23,353 bases of DNA, taken from positions 1 to 23,353 of the forward strand of contig JAYRXX010000015.1 of NCBI GenBank assembly GCA_041917295.1. Direction: 5' to 3'. The notes beneath the pieces were generated by a model. That model was given only the letters and a program-made list of their open reading frames with translations. It was not told the DNA's origin and searched no databases. The DNA is from JADKHR01 sp041917295 (GTDB lineage Bacteria > Elusimicrobiota > Elusimicrobia > FEN-1173). Below are positions 7,639-13,826 of this stretch, piece by piece (the stretch's first letter is position 1; each line of letters starts with the position of its first letter). Both the position numbers and the translations under genes were made by a program.

Positions 7639-7816
7639 GGGGTCGACGGGATTTCCCCTTCCCCCGCCGCCTATCGGCGGCTCCTCCAGGGGCCGGCCGC
7701 CCTCGCTTCTTCTGCCCATGGGCAGCGCTCGGGTCGGCTTCAAATCCCGAGACTCGACCCTTTAAAACAAAAAACCCTCGCCAAATGATCAGCGAGGGTT
7801 TCTTGTTTTAAATGGC
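7639..7816. repeat. 178-bp tandem repeat, proximal copy next to tRNA-Asp
   Basis: The second copy, in direct orientation. It abuts the real tRNA-Asp gene, whose own 3' end (7817-7832) is the third occurrence of the repeated 16-mer, exactly 178 bp on. Because the units join inside the tRNA tail, each copy restores the last 16-20 bases of the tRNA; the junction at 7635-7654 even includes the CCA. This is the geometry expected from insertion or unequal exchange at a tRNA 3' end. Confidence 0.92.
7761..7812. terminator. Terminator of tRNA-Asp (bidirectional palindrome)
   Basis: The palindrome begins at the base after the tRNA-Asp CCA. On the minus strand the AACCCTCGC/GCGAGGGTT stem is followed by TTTTTTGTTTT, a strong intrinsic terminator. 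The plus-strand reading is also T-rich. Confidence 0.88.
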
Positions 7817-7890
7817 GGGGTCGACGGGATTTGAACCCGCGGTCTCCGCCTTGACAGGGCGGCGTGTTAACCGAGCTACACCACGACCCC
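7813..7890 (-). tRNA. tRNA-Asp (GTC), CCA encoded
   Basis: Minus-strand cloverleaf. The acceptor is GGGGTCG/CGACCCC, with D-arm, and an anticodon stem CCGCC/GGCGG with loop CTGTCAA giving anticodon GTC (Asp). The T-arm contains GTTCAAATC. The discriminator is G (7816), the normal aspartate identity base, and CCA is encoded at 7813-7815. The mature part without CCA is 75 nt. It is followed at once by its terminator and flanked on both sides by repeats that copy its ends. Confidence 0.97.
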
Positions 7891-7902
7891 AAAAACGAGC
7901 TA

Positions 7903-7930
7903 TGGTTTCAGGCCTAGCAGCCTTCAACCA
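7903..7930. repeat. 28-bp REP-like hairpin, copy A
   Basis: An imperfect palindrome. The outer arms TGGTT/AACCA and inner arms near AGGCC/GGCCT are separated by a symmetric two-base internal loop (GA/GA on the minus strand), with a four-base loop. This copy has one change in an inner arm (7920) relative to copy B. Confidence 0.75.
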
Positions 7931-7980
7931 CTTCGGCGGCTCCTCGGCCGCCGTCGCACCACAACCCCAAAAACGAGCTA

Positions 7981-8008
7981 TGGTTTCAGGCCTAGCGGCC
8001 TTCAACCA
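7981..8008. repeat. 28-bp REP-like hairpin, copy B
   Basis: The best copy of the palindrome: outer arms TGGTT/AACCA and inner arms AGGCC/GGCCT are perfect around a TAGC loop. It lies 78 bp from copy A. A third copy is beside tRNA-Val at 18385-18412. Confidence 0.8.
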
Positions 8009-8073
8009 CTTCGGCGGCTCCTCGGCCGCCGTCGCACCACGACCCCAGAATTGGGAATAACATTCGGCCGCAA

Positions 8074-8099
8074 TAAAAAAACGTGGCGAGCGCCACGCT
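8074..8099 (-). terminator. Intrinsic terminator on the minus strand upstream of tRNA-Asp
   Basis: CGTGGC/GCCACG with a four-base loop, extended by A-T pairs and followed on the minus strand by seven T. A textbook intrinsic terminator. It lies just downstream of a good promoter-like pair (8107-8135), so it would act within about 30 nt of that start. Confidence 0.75.
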
Positions 8100-8106
8100 T
8101 GACGAT

Positions 8107-8135
8107 ATGTTAGCAAAAAAGAATCATTATTTCAA
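8107..8135 (-). promoter_or_regulatory. Promoter-like element reading toward tRNA-Asp
   Basis: On the minus strand TTGAAA (8130-8135) and TAACAT (8107-8112) are separated by exactly 17 bases in an AT-rich stretch. The predicted start is near 8100, directly at the foot of the terminator hairpin. It could drive tRNA-Asp with early attenuation, or make a very short RNA, or be chance in AT-rich DNA. Confidence 0.45.
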
Positions 8136-8159
8136 AATTTTTGTCTAAATTCCTCACAA

Positions 8160-8255
8160 TCTCCCGCACCTTGTTTACCAAGTCGATTTAGTGACTGGGT
8201 CCAATGTCGCCAAAGTGCAAAAAGGTGTCGTCAAACGCCAAACCTTTGTGCTCGT
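8160..8255 (-). pseudogene. Degenerate C-terminal remnant of a UPF0164/PorV-like gene
   Basis: The minus-strand translation at 8191-8255 reads EHKGLAFDDTFLHFGDIGPSH and then a stop. It aligns without gaps to the last strands of the intact PorV-like protein encoded at 9030-9935 (QHKDLTVDYAFLPFGDIGTTH), about half the residues being identical. Past the stop, I and L positions still match. Upstream sequence is too decayed to follow. It is best read as the tail of an old duplicate; the short length limits certainty. Confidence 0.5.
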
Positions 8256-8461
8256 CTATTTTCATCCATCTGGCCAGTTCGGGGCTTGTGGAATCCGCAC
8301 GCTAATGGCCCGGGGTTTACAACACGTCTCCAGCCCACAAAGCCGAGAAAAAACGCCGACAGGGCTCGAGATGGACCCCGTGAACAACGCGAGGGCTCTT
8401 TTCGTTACAGACAAGGATAGCTCTTTTCTGTCGATTGTCGTCCATAAACGCGCGCCCTATA

Positions 8462-8900
8462 GGCCGCAGCGTCTAGGAATCGCGAAAATGCCGGGATGTT
8501 GCGCGCCAGCCCTTCTGCGAATACCTCCATGCCCGACCGCCCAACAGGTTCGCGTGACCGCGTTTTAGTTTTCGGGCGCTGGAGCCGCACAGGAGGAAAG
8601 ACAGATTCTTGTTCTCGATCAACCAGTGGATCTCGTCCAGAATGACGGCACCTTCTGAAACTCGTCAATGACAATGGGCTTGTGGAGAGACGCCGCATCC
8701 GCGGTGGCCAATTTTTGGCGAAGCCTGGACGGTTCTTTAGAGAACTCAAAAAACAGGTCGGTATCCAGCAAATCGAAAACCAGGCTGTCGGGGAATCGCT
8801 CGCGAACCAAAGTCGATTTACCGGTTTTCCGAGCCCCCCACAAAAATGCCGACTGCCGTGGCGGCAAGTTCAGTAATAGATGACGTTGATATTCGCGCAT
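8462..8900 (-). pseudogene. Broken AAA ATPase gene (AAA_14/DUF4143 type)
   Basis: The N-terminus is intact from ATG 8900, with a GGAGG ribosome site: MREYQRHLLLNLPPRQ, Walker A GARKTGKST, and Walker B-like VIDEFQKVP. At about 8646-8649 one base is missing. After a frame change the family sequence resumes as LDEIHWLIENKNLSFLLCGSSARKL...LLGGRA. A second break follows: GGRA is joined directly, in a third frame, to EVFAEGLARNIPAFSRFLDAAA, which in relatives lies about 70 residues further on, so roughly 200 bp are deleted. The DUF4143 C-terminal half is gone. Intact members are ATPases of unknown, possibly toxin- or defence-related role. Non-functional here. Confidence 0.85.
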
Positions 8901-8918
8901 GGAGCGTCCTCCACATTG

Positions 8919-8954
8919 GTTTAACTAATTAGGAGTATGCTCCATTAACTAAAC
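8919..8954. promoter_or_regulatory. 36-bp palindrome upstream of the broken ATPase gene
   Basis: The outer arms GTTTA..TAAT and ATTA..TAAAC, and the inner arms GGAG/CTCC around TATG, make an almost perfect dyad 18 bp before the ATPase start. A related GGAGCGTCCTCC element overlaps the ribosome site (8901-8912). The position and symmetry suggest an operator or recognition site for the ATPase or its regulator. Confidence 0.5.
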
Positions 8955-9002
8955 AATTGCAACGGGAAGAAGGTTATTGAAAATGTCGTTGGACCGAAAA
9001 TG

Positions 9003-9031
9003 CACTAAAGAAGACCGCCCGGGCCCGTCTT
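9003..9031 (-). terminator. Weak hairpin terminator after the PorV-like gene
   Basis: AAGAC/GTCTT around a GC-rich core overlaps the stop codon and is followed by TCTTCTTTAG on the minus strand. The inner pairing is imperfect, so the call is tentative. Confidence 0.3.
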
Positions 9032-9935
9032 AATTGGAAAACGCGTATCCCAGGGTGATCCAGTGGGTGGTCCCGATGTCGCCGAACGGGAGGAAGGCGT
9101 AATCCACGGTCAAATCTTTGTGTTGAACCCCCATCCCCAGACTGAATCCCGTGAACCCGTCCACGTCGCTGGTTCGCGTGTTATAGCCTCCCCGCAGCCC
9201 CACCGTCCAGGGCTCCCCCAGTTTCCAGTTGTATTCCGTCCCAACACCCATGTAACTGTCCGACCCCTTCGGAAACGTTAGGTCCCCCACCACCACCCAT
9301 TGCTTCTTAATCTCATACCCCGCCCCCGCCTTAATCTGCATCGGCAGATCGTTGCTCTCCACATCGTATTTCAACGACCCCATCAGGTTCTGTCCCACCA
9401 AACCCAACGTCAACCGATCTTTCATCAGACTGCCTTCCACACCAACATCCACGCTCACCGTGCTTGCCGTGTCCACCAACGTCGACCGAATATACTTTAA
9501 TCCCCCGCCTACCCGCACAGGCCCCACCTCGCGGGCGTATCCACCCGTCAGCGCCACATCATTAGGGCTCAAACGGCCGTCCGCGTTTCCGCTCGTGTCC
9601 GTCTTATCAATGCTCCCGGCACTGAAATACTGGAACCCCACCCCCCACGCCCCGATCTTGCTCTTCGGGTTCACATACGACACCGTGTCCGAAAACCCAC
9701 TGTCCACATACGCCCCGTGCGTCCCCACCACGCTCGCTCGATCCAACCCCGCCATCCCCGCCGGGTTCAACTGCAATACGTTCGCGTCCACCGTCGCCGC
9801 CACGCCCCCTTCCCCCATCGCCGCGGACCGCGCCCCCGCCGGCATCGTCAAAAACATCCCCGTCGATCCACCGTTGCCAGCCGCCCACAAAGACCCCGCA
9901 ATTATGATGAGCCCGAACGCTGAAATTGTTTTCAT
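9030..9935 (-). CDS. PorV/PorQ-family (UPF0164) outer-membrane protein
   Basis: A 301-residue protein. The signal peptide MKTISAFGLIIIAGSLWAAG supports the ATG at 9935 with a GAGGGG ribosome site; an upstream in-frame start at 9968 would add 11 non-conserved residues. The family signature is at the mature N-terminus: LTMPAGARSAAMGEGGVAA followed by LQLNPAGMAGLDRA. The rest is a barrel of the FadL-like/UPF0164 type with Gly-rich strands and the terminal FGDIGTTHWITLGYAF. In type IX secretion, PorV binds C-terminal-domain cargo at the outer membrane. Its gene follows, by 38 bases, a protein with a sorting-like C-terminal domain, which supports that role here. A decayed relative lies at 8160-8255. 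Confidence 0.85.
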   Translation of the reverse strand: MKTISAFGLIIIAGSLWAAGNGGSTGMFLTMPAGARSAAMGEGGVAATVDANVLQLNPAGMAGLDRASVVGTHGAYVDSGFSDTVSYVNPKSKIGAWGVGFQYFSAGSIDKTDTSGNADGRLSPNDVALTGGYAREVGPVRVGGGLKYIRSTLVDTASTVSVDVGVEGSLMKDRLTLGLVGQNLMGSLKYDVESNDLPMQIKAGAGYEIKKQWVVVGDLTFPKGSDSYMGVGTEYNWKLGEPWTVGLRGGYNTRTSDVDGFTGFSLGMGVQHKDLTVDYAFLPFGDIGTTHWITLGYAFSN

Positions 9936-9973
9936 TGGTATCCCCTCTTTCAGAAAGTCTATTCCCATGGCAC

Positions 9974-11359
9974 TTACCTCTGAACGATCACTTTGAATAT
10001 TTTAGATTCCCCATTGCCTTCCGCTACCCCAAAATAAACACCGCTGGAAACGGGTGCTCCGTCATCGTTGCGCACTCCCGCCCAAACCACTTCGCCCTCG
10101 TCTCCCGCCGTCATCGATTTTACCAGCTGACCGTTCATGGAATATATTTTTACAGTGGCTCCTGGGGGGAGTTGGTCGATTGTCATGTCTGTATGTCCTT
10201 GACTTGGACGATAGGGGTTGGGGTAAGGACGGGCGTTAAACTCTTGTGGCTCATGCTCTCTCGGGTCGTAAAACTCAGCGAAATAGGCCGGGCCGGAGCC
10301 TGCGCCCATGGACGTAAAATCCCCCCCCACCATGAGATGGGTGCTCCCATTGTGCAAAGAATTTACATCACCATTTGGGGCCGGGTTCCAGCTGTCCAGC
10401 TCTCCCGTCGTTGCGTCCAAGGCCGCAAGGTTCATTCGGGCAGTGCCATTAATACTAGTGAAGTCTCCGCCCACATAAACCCTTCCATTGTTTGCAGAAA
10501 GAGCTTTAACTTCAGGAGTTGCATCGTCAACAGAAGGAGCCCATGAAGTTAGAGCTCCCGAACTTAGTTCAAATGAGGCGAGACGGTTTCTTGTTTCATT
10601 GCCAACCTGGGTAAAGGCCCCACCCACATACAATGTCCCTTTATAAATGGACATAGCACTAACACCACTATTGAGATTAGAGACCCAATCGTCCAGGATC
10701 CCCGTTTTAGCATCAAATCGCACGAGGTATTTTTTTGATTGATTTGCGATGTTTGTAAAGGCCCCACCCACATAAATTTTCCCGTTATAAACTTGGATTG
10801 AGTGAATAAGACTGTTTGGGTTCGGGGCCCAGGTTTCATCTAACAGGCCTGTTGCGTCGTTTAACCTGGCAAGATTATTTCGCAATCTGTTTTGCACAGA
10901 ATAAAAATACCCGCCGATGTAAACGACATTGCCATCAACAGCAATAGAAAACACCCCCGGGTTCAATATGTTGTCCATCGGAGTTGCCCATTGAACATTT
11001 CCCAAGGCAGGATCGCATGACAGAAAGTCCAAACCCTTATCCCCAATAAAAACTCTTTGTTTGTCCCCGCTTATACCGAAGGACATTGTGTCGAAGGTAA
11101 CAAGGGCTGAACGGTTTGGGTACCATTCCAACACATCCCCTGTGGTAGAATTAAATGCGGCGACGTATTCTCTCTCTAATCCGCCAACTGTATCGAATTG
11201 CCCTCCCAAATACACGGTATTTTCTGACTGCAAAATCGTGTAAATCACTCCTCCATTAACTCCCAACCGGTCTTCTATCGGAACGTCCGACAATCCCCAA
11301 ACTGTTGATACGGTTATGGCCATCAGCAAGTTCATGATTAAGGCTCGGACTCTTTTCAT
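9974..11359 (-). CDS. Secreted beta-propeller protein with C-terminal sorting-type domain
   Basis: A 461-residue protein with a signal peptide (MKRVRALIMNLLMAITVSTVWG). About seven repeats follow of a delta-60/DUF5122-like type, with the core pattern YVGGxFT, NxLAxxD, TGxLxxWxP, which probably form a seven-bladed propeller; the second blade is diverged. Residues from about 376 form an Ig-like FlgD/T9SS type A-like domain: RPYPNPYRPSQG, LPPGATVKIYSMNGQLVKSM, GVYFGVAEG, and the basic end IFKVIVQR. Such domains direct proteins through type IX secretion and are removed or anchored at the surface. A GGGAGG ribosome site precedes the ATG. It forms an operon with the PorV-like gene downstream. The ligand is unknown. 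Confidence 0.83.
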   Translation of the reverse strand: MKRVRALIMNLLMAITVSTVWGLSDVPIEDRLGVNGGVIYTILQSENTVYLGGQFDTVGGLEREYVAAFNSTTGDVLEWYPNRSALVTFDTMSFGISGDKQRVFIGDKGLDFLSCDPALGNVQWATPMDNILNPGVFSIAVDGNVVYIGGYFYSVQNRLRNNLARLNDATGLLDETWAPNPNSLIHSIQVYNGKIYVGGAFTNIANQSKKYLVRFDAKTGILDDWVSNLNSGVSAMSIYKGTLYVGGAFTQVGNETRNRLASFELSSGALTSWAPSVDDATPEVKALSANNGRVYVGGDFTSINGTARMNLAALDATTGELDSWNPAPNGDVNSLHNGSTHLMVGGDFTSMGAGSGPAYFAEFYDPREHEPQEFNARPYPNPYRPSQGHTDMTIDQLPPGATVKIYSMNGQLVKSMTAGDEGEVVWAGVRNDDGAPVSSGVYFGVAEGNGESKIFKVIVQR

Positions 11360-11583
11360 TTGGTTTCCCTCCCGCGGTCTACGCGATCAACTAAATATAC
11401 CCCGCCAAATCTTAAAAAACCAGGGTTTTCAGTTACTCCCCCATCCGGCGACAAAGTGGCCAATTCATATTTGAATGGCCAAAAAAGTTCATTTGGACAA
11501 CGGGGGGATTTTAACACACAAGACCCGAAGATCCCCTTAAGAATTTGTAAACTTTTAGTAAATATTTTGTAAATTACATGTAA
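11360..11583. promoter_or_regulatory. Divergent regulatory region
   Basis: A 224-bp spacer between the propeller gene (minus) and the helical-repeat gene (plus). For the minus strand, TATATT at 11394-11399 lies 34 bases before the ATG, with only a weak -35. A 10-pair hairpin (TGGCC-ATTCA arms, 11457-11481) lies in the upstream part but is not followed by a T-run on either strand. At the plus-strand end are four GTAAA motifs in 11-bp phase. Confidence 0.4.
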
Positions 11584-11584
11584 A
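11547..11584. repeat. Four GTAAA motifs with exact 11-bp period
   Basis: GTAAA starts at 11547, 11558, 11569 and 11580, each one helical turn apart, directly before the plus-strand gene. The phasing puts all motifs on one face of the helix, which suggests bent DNA or a cooperative binding site. Confidence 0.6.
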
Positions 11585-12282
11585 TGGATTTCTTTGGATG
11601 TTCGGGATTGAATCGGTCGATTGTCATTATTATAAGTTGCCGGCCCTCGTTCAAATGGTTGGCTTTGATGGGCGTTTTGGTGTTGGGGGTTGGCTCGTTT
11701 GGGCGATGTGACGAAAAAGTTTGGGTGGAACAAGCGATCGGCGCTTGGGACCGGGGTCTTTTGGAAGAGGCTGTTGACGCTATCGATGTCCGGGTTAAAA
11801 CCAAACCCCAGGATGTCACCCTGGCTTACTGGCAAAGCGTCGCGGCGTTTCATCTGCTTCTAATGAGTGAAAACCGTTCCGGCGAACTGGTTGAGCCCGT
11901 TTTGGCCACCGTTAAAAGGGCTTACCTGTTGAACAAGGATCACCCCGAGATCAACGCCCTGTTGTGCGTTCTCTACGGCATGCGAATCAAAGAAAAACAA
12001 GTTCGATCGGTTTGGTTGGGGCCCCGACTTATGAGTCACAGCAAAAAAGCGTTGGCTTTACCGGAAAACCCGCGGGCCCTCTATCTGGTCGCCACCTGTC
12101 ATTATTACGGCGGCCATGATAAAAAAGATTATGAAGAAGCCCTGCGCTTGCTCACCCGCGCGCAAGCCTTATTCGAGGAAGAAAGCCGAACACCCACCGA
12201 CAAAGAGCCCCGTTGGGGCCCGGCGGGGTGTGCCAAGTTTATAAAAATGACCAAGGAAAAATTAAGAGGGTATACGACTTAA
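11584..12282 (+). CDS. Exported helical-repeat (TPR-like) protein, unknown function
   Basis: A protein of 232 residues from the ATG at 11584. That start has no ribosome site, and an internal start nearer the hydrophobic segment WLALMGVLVLGVGSF is possible; the segment acts as a signal peptide or anchor. The mature part is alpha-helical with paired helices and regularly spaced Ala/Leu/Tyr (AIGAWDRGLLEEAVDAI, AYWQSVAAFHLLL, NPRALYLVATCHYYGG, YEEALRLLTRAQALFEEE), a TPR/Sel1-like pattern. It probably serves as a protein-binding scaffold. The 3' end overlaps the convergent crtO gene by 21 bp. No specific family was recognised. Confidence 0.72.
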   Translation: MDFFGCSGLNRSIVIIISCRPSFKWLALMGVLVLGVGSFGRCDEKVWVEQAIGAWDRGLLEEAVDAIDVRVKTKPQDVTLAYWQSVAAFHLLLMSENRSGELVEPVLATVKRAYLLNKDHPEINALLCVLYGMRIKEKQVRSVWLGPRLMSHSKKALALPENPRALYLVATCHYYGGHDKKDYEEALRLLTRAQALFEEESRTPTDKEPRWGPAGCAKFIKMTKEKLRGYTT

Positions 12283-12732
12283 TCGGATGCGATTGTAACG
12301 TTGAATGATTATGCATGGAAGGTTGCCCGCCAGGGCGTAAGCCACCATGAGCCATCCCACCCAGGGACGGTTCCACAAAAAAAAGAGGGGGCCCATCATC
12401 ATGGCCAGCCAATGGGCCAGTTCTCCCCGGCAAGTTTCTAACGCAAACCGTTCCAAATAGTCCCTTGACCGTGACGCCAGGGTCGCCTTGGGGAACCCGC
12501 CCTTGAACCACGGCGCGGCGTCAGGCAACCGGTCCTTCCACCTTTTCACGCCGAGGGCCTCATAGGTTTTTCCGTCCCGTTCCCATTGACGCGGGCGGAA
12601 AATCCATCCGTTCGGGTTAAACCGGTTTGAGTGAAGAACAGTTACCCACTTGGAGATGGCGAATTGAATGACCAACCAGGCCAGTATGTCGACAATAATT
12701 GTTACAGGTGTGGGAAAGAAAAGAATTCTCAC
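12262..12732 (-). CDS. crtO: CrtO-like glycosyl-carotenoid acyltransferase
   Basis: A 156-residue membrane protein close in size to staphylococcal CrtO (about 165). It matches that family at RGELAHWL (102-109) and above all at the end, NLPCIIIQRYNRIRLSRI (137-154), corresponding to the conserved NxPIIIxQRYNRxRL. Hydrophobic segments lie near 8-27 and 111-140. In staphyloxanthin synthesis CrtO esterifies the sugar of glycosyl-4,4'-diaponeurosporenoate with a fatty acid. The start is GTG at 12732: AGGAGG lies four bases upstream, and the GTG overlaps the crtQ stop (GTGA). The longer frame upstream runs inside crtQ and is not used. It is the last gene of the operon; no terminator is seen before the overlapping convergent gene. 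Confidence 0.85.
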   Translation of the reverse strand: MRILFFPTPVTIIVDILAWLVIQFAISKWVTVLHSNRFNPNGWIFRPRQWERDGKTYEALGVKRWKDRLPDAAPWFKGGFPKATLASRSRDYLERFALETCRGELAHWLAMMMGPLFFLWNRPWVGWLMVAYALAGNLPCIIIQRYNRIRLSRIPS

Positions 12733-13826
12733 CTCGCCTCCTGATGGGTTCGTCCTTTCCAGGTTAAGGGGCGGCCCAACAGCAAAGAACCGGCGGACTT
12801 CAAAAACACGCCCACAAAAAAAAGCGCCGACACGGGATAAAAAACCGAAGTTAAAAATCGAAAAGTGCCGATCTGTTTTAATCCGCTGTGAATCCGCCAA
12901 ACATAAAGCCCGTAAAGAAACGACGCGGTCAGCAAAGTTGGAATTTCTGCCTGAATGGCCGCGCCGATGAGTATCCGCGTTGTGCCCAACGAACCCGCAA
13001 ACCACAGGCCCCACAATAACAAAACAATTTTCGGTGTCCCTTTCCCGCCCATCGCGAACGATTTTCCCCATCCCTGGGCGATCTCCCTTACCCCGCCGGA
13101 ATACATGCGAAATTCAACAGCGCCTTTTCCAGCGTAACAGGCCATGGGTATTTGCGCTTTTTGAAAAGACTCCGACAAATCGAAGTTTTCCACCCAACGG
13201 TCTTTCACGGGTTCGTATCCGCCCACGCGCTCGAAGTGTTCTTTAGAAAGGCCCAGGGCCGGCCCGAACAGGCGTTTGTTCCTCATCCGGTCCCCCCACA
13301 GCGTGAAAGCGTTGGACGCCGCCGCCTGGACCAGATTAAAAAATGCCGACAGATCTTCCACCCCTCTGACGGTCCGGTGGTAAGGCAACACAGACACCAC
13401 ACCCTGAATTTTCCGACATGCCGAAATAATCTTTTCCAGCGAGTGACGACGAAGGGTTACATCCGCGTCCAAAAACAAGAGCCACTTGCCTTTCGCCGCC
13501 TGTCCCCCTTGGTGGCACGCCCATGTTTTGCCGCGCCAGCCCATCGGTAACGGTTCCGACCGGATCACCGTCGCGCCGGCCCGCTGGGCAAGTTCGGCCG
13601 TGTCGTCGGTGGAATGGTCATCAACCACCAGCACTTCCAAAGGAGGGCGGGTTTGGTCTTTAAGGGTGTCCAGAAGCGCCGGCAACCGATGGGTTTCGTT
13701 GCGCGCCGGGATGATGACCGATACCGTTTCTCCCCTGTCCACGGTTCCCGGAGATAGCAACTTGATCCGCCAAAAAACCACAAAACCCAACAACCAAAAG
13801 AAGCCGTAAACAATCAAAGAAATCAT
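12729..13826 (-). CDS. crtQ: CrtQ-like carotenoid-acid glycosyltransferase (GT2)
   Basis: A 365-residue GT-A-fold family 2 glycosyltransferase with an N-terminal membrane anchor (about 1-20), the catalytic core (VSVIIPARNE, LEVLVVDDHSTDDT, DAD metal motif at 120-122, WVENFDLSESF) and two or three C-terminal membrane helices. This is the layout of staphylococcal CrtQ (375 residues), which transfers glucose to the carboxylate of 4,4'-diaponeurosporenoic acid. The specific motif PMGWRGKTWACHQG (94-107) is typical of this subgroup. The ATG overlaps the crtP stop (ATGA), with no Shine-Dalgarno, so it is translationally coupled. The sugar used here is not readable from sequence. Confidence 0.87.
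   Translation of the reverse strand: MISLIVYGFFWLLGFVVFWRIKLLSPGTVDRGETVSVIIPARNETHRLPALLDTLKDQTRPPLEVLVVDDHSTDDTAELAQRAGATVIRSEPLPMGWRGKTWACHQGGQAAKGKWLLFLDADVTLRRHSLEKIISACRKIQGVVSVLPYHRTVRGVEDLSAFFNLVQAAASNAFTLWGDRMRNKRLFGPALGLSKEHFERVGGYEPVKDRWVENFDLSESFQKAQIPMACYAGKGAVEFRMYSGGVREIAQGWGKSFAMGGKGTPKIVLLLWGLWFAGSLGTTRILIGAAIQAEIPTLLTASFLYGLYVWRIHSGLKQIGTFRFLTSVFYPVSALFFVGVFLKSAGSLLLGRPLTWKGRTHQEAR

Larger units (their letters stand above)
7879..8046. repeat. 78-bp tandem repeat on the 5' side of tRNA-Asp
   Basis: The 12-bp tRNA-Asp 5' end (7879-7890) recurs at 7957-7968 (one change) and 8035-8046, exactly 78 bp apart. Between them are two nearly identical spacers that hold a 28-bp hairpin repeat and a GC-rich hairpin (CGGCGG/CCGCCG). 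In the tRNA direction each copy ends in a T-run (CGTTTTTGGGG) just before the tRNA-like start. A weak TTGAAG-17-CATAGC pair in each unit could act as a promoter. Open frames across this region are artefacts of the repeat. Confidence 0.9.

Noticed and set aside
7461..8046. CRISPR array
   Set aside because: The repeats are 178 and 78 bp units with no variable spacers, and they copy tRNA ends; no cas genes are nearby.
7808..8116. Open minus-strand frame of ~102 codons across tRNA-Asp and its repeats (with repeated KWLKAARPET-like sequence)
   Set aside because: It is translation of the 78-bp repeat and the tRNA gene itself; the period is the repeat, and there is no ribosome site.
8191..8568. Plus-strand frame of 125 codons
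   Set aside because: It is antisense to the ATPase and PorV-like remnants, which show family similarity on the other strand.
12733..13071. Longer N-terminus for crtO
   Set aside because: This part lies inside crtQ in another frame; the GTG at 12732 has a perfect ribosome site and matches family length.
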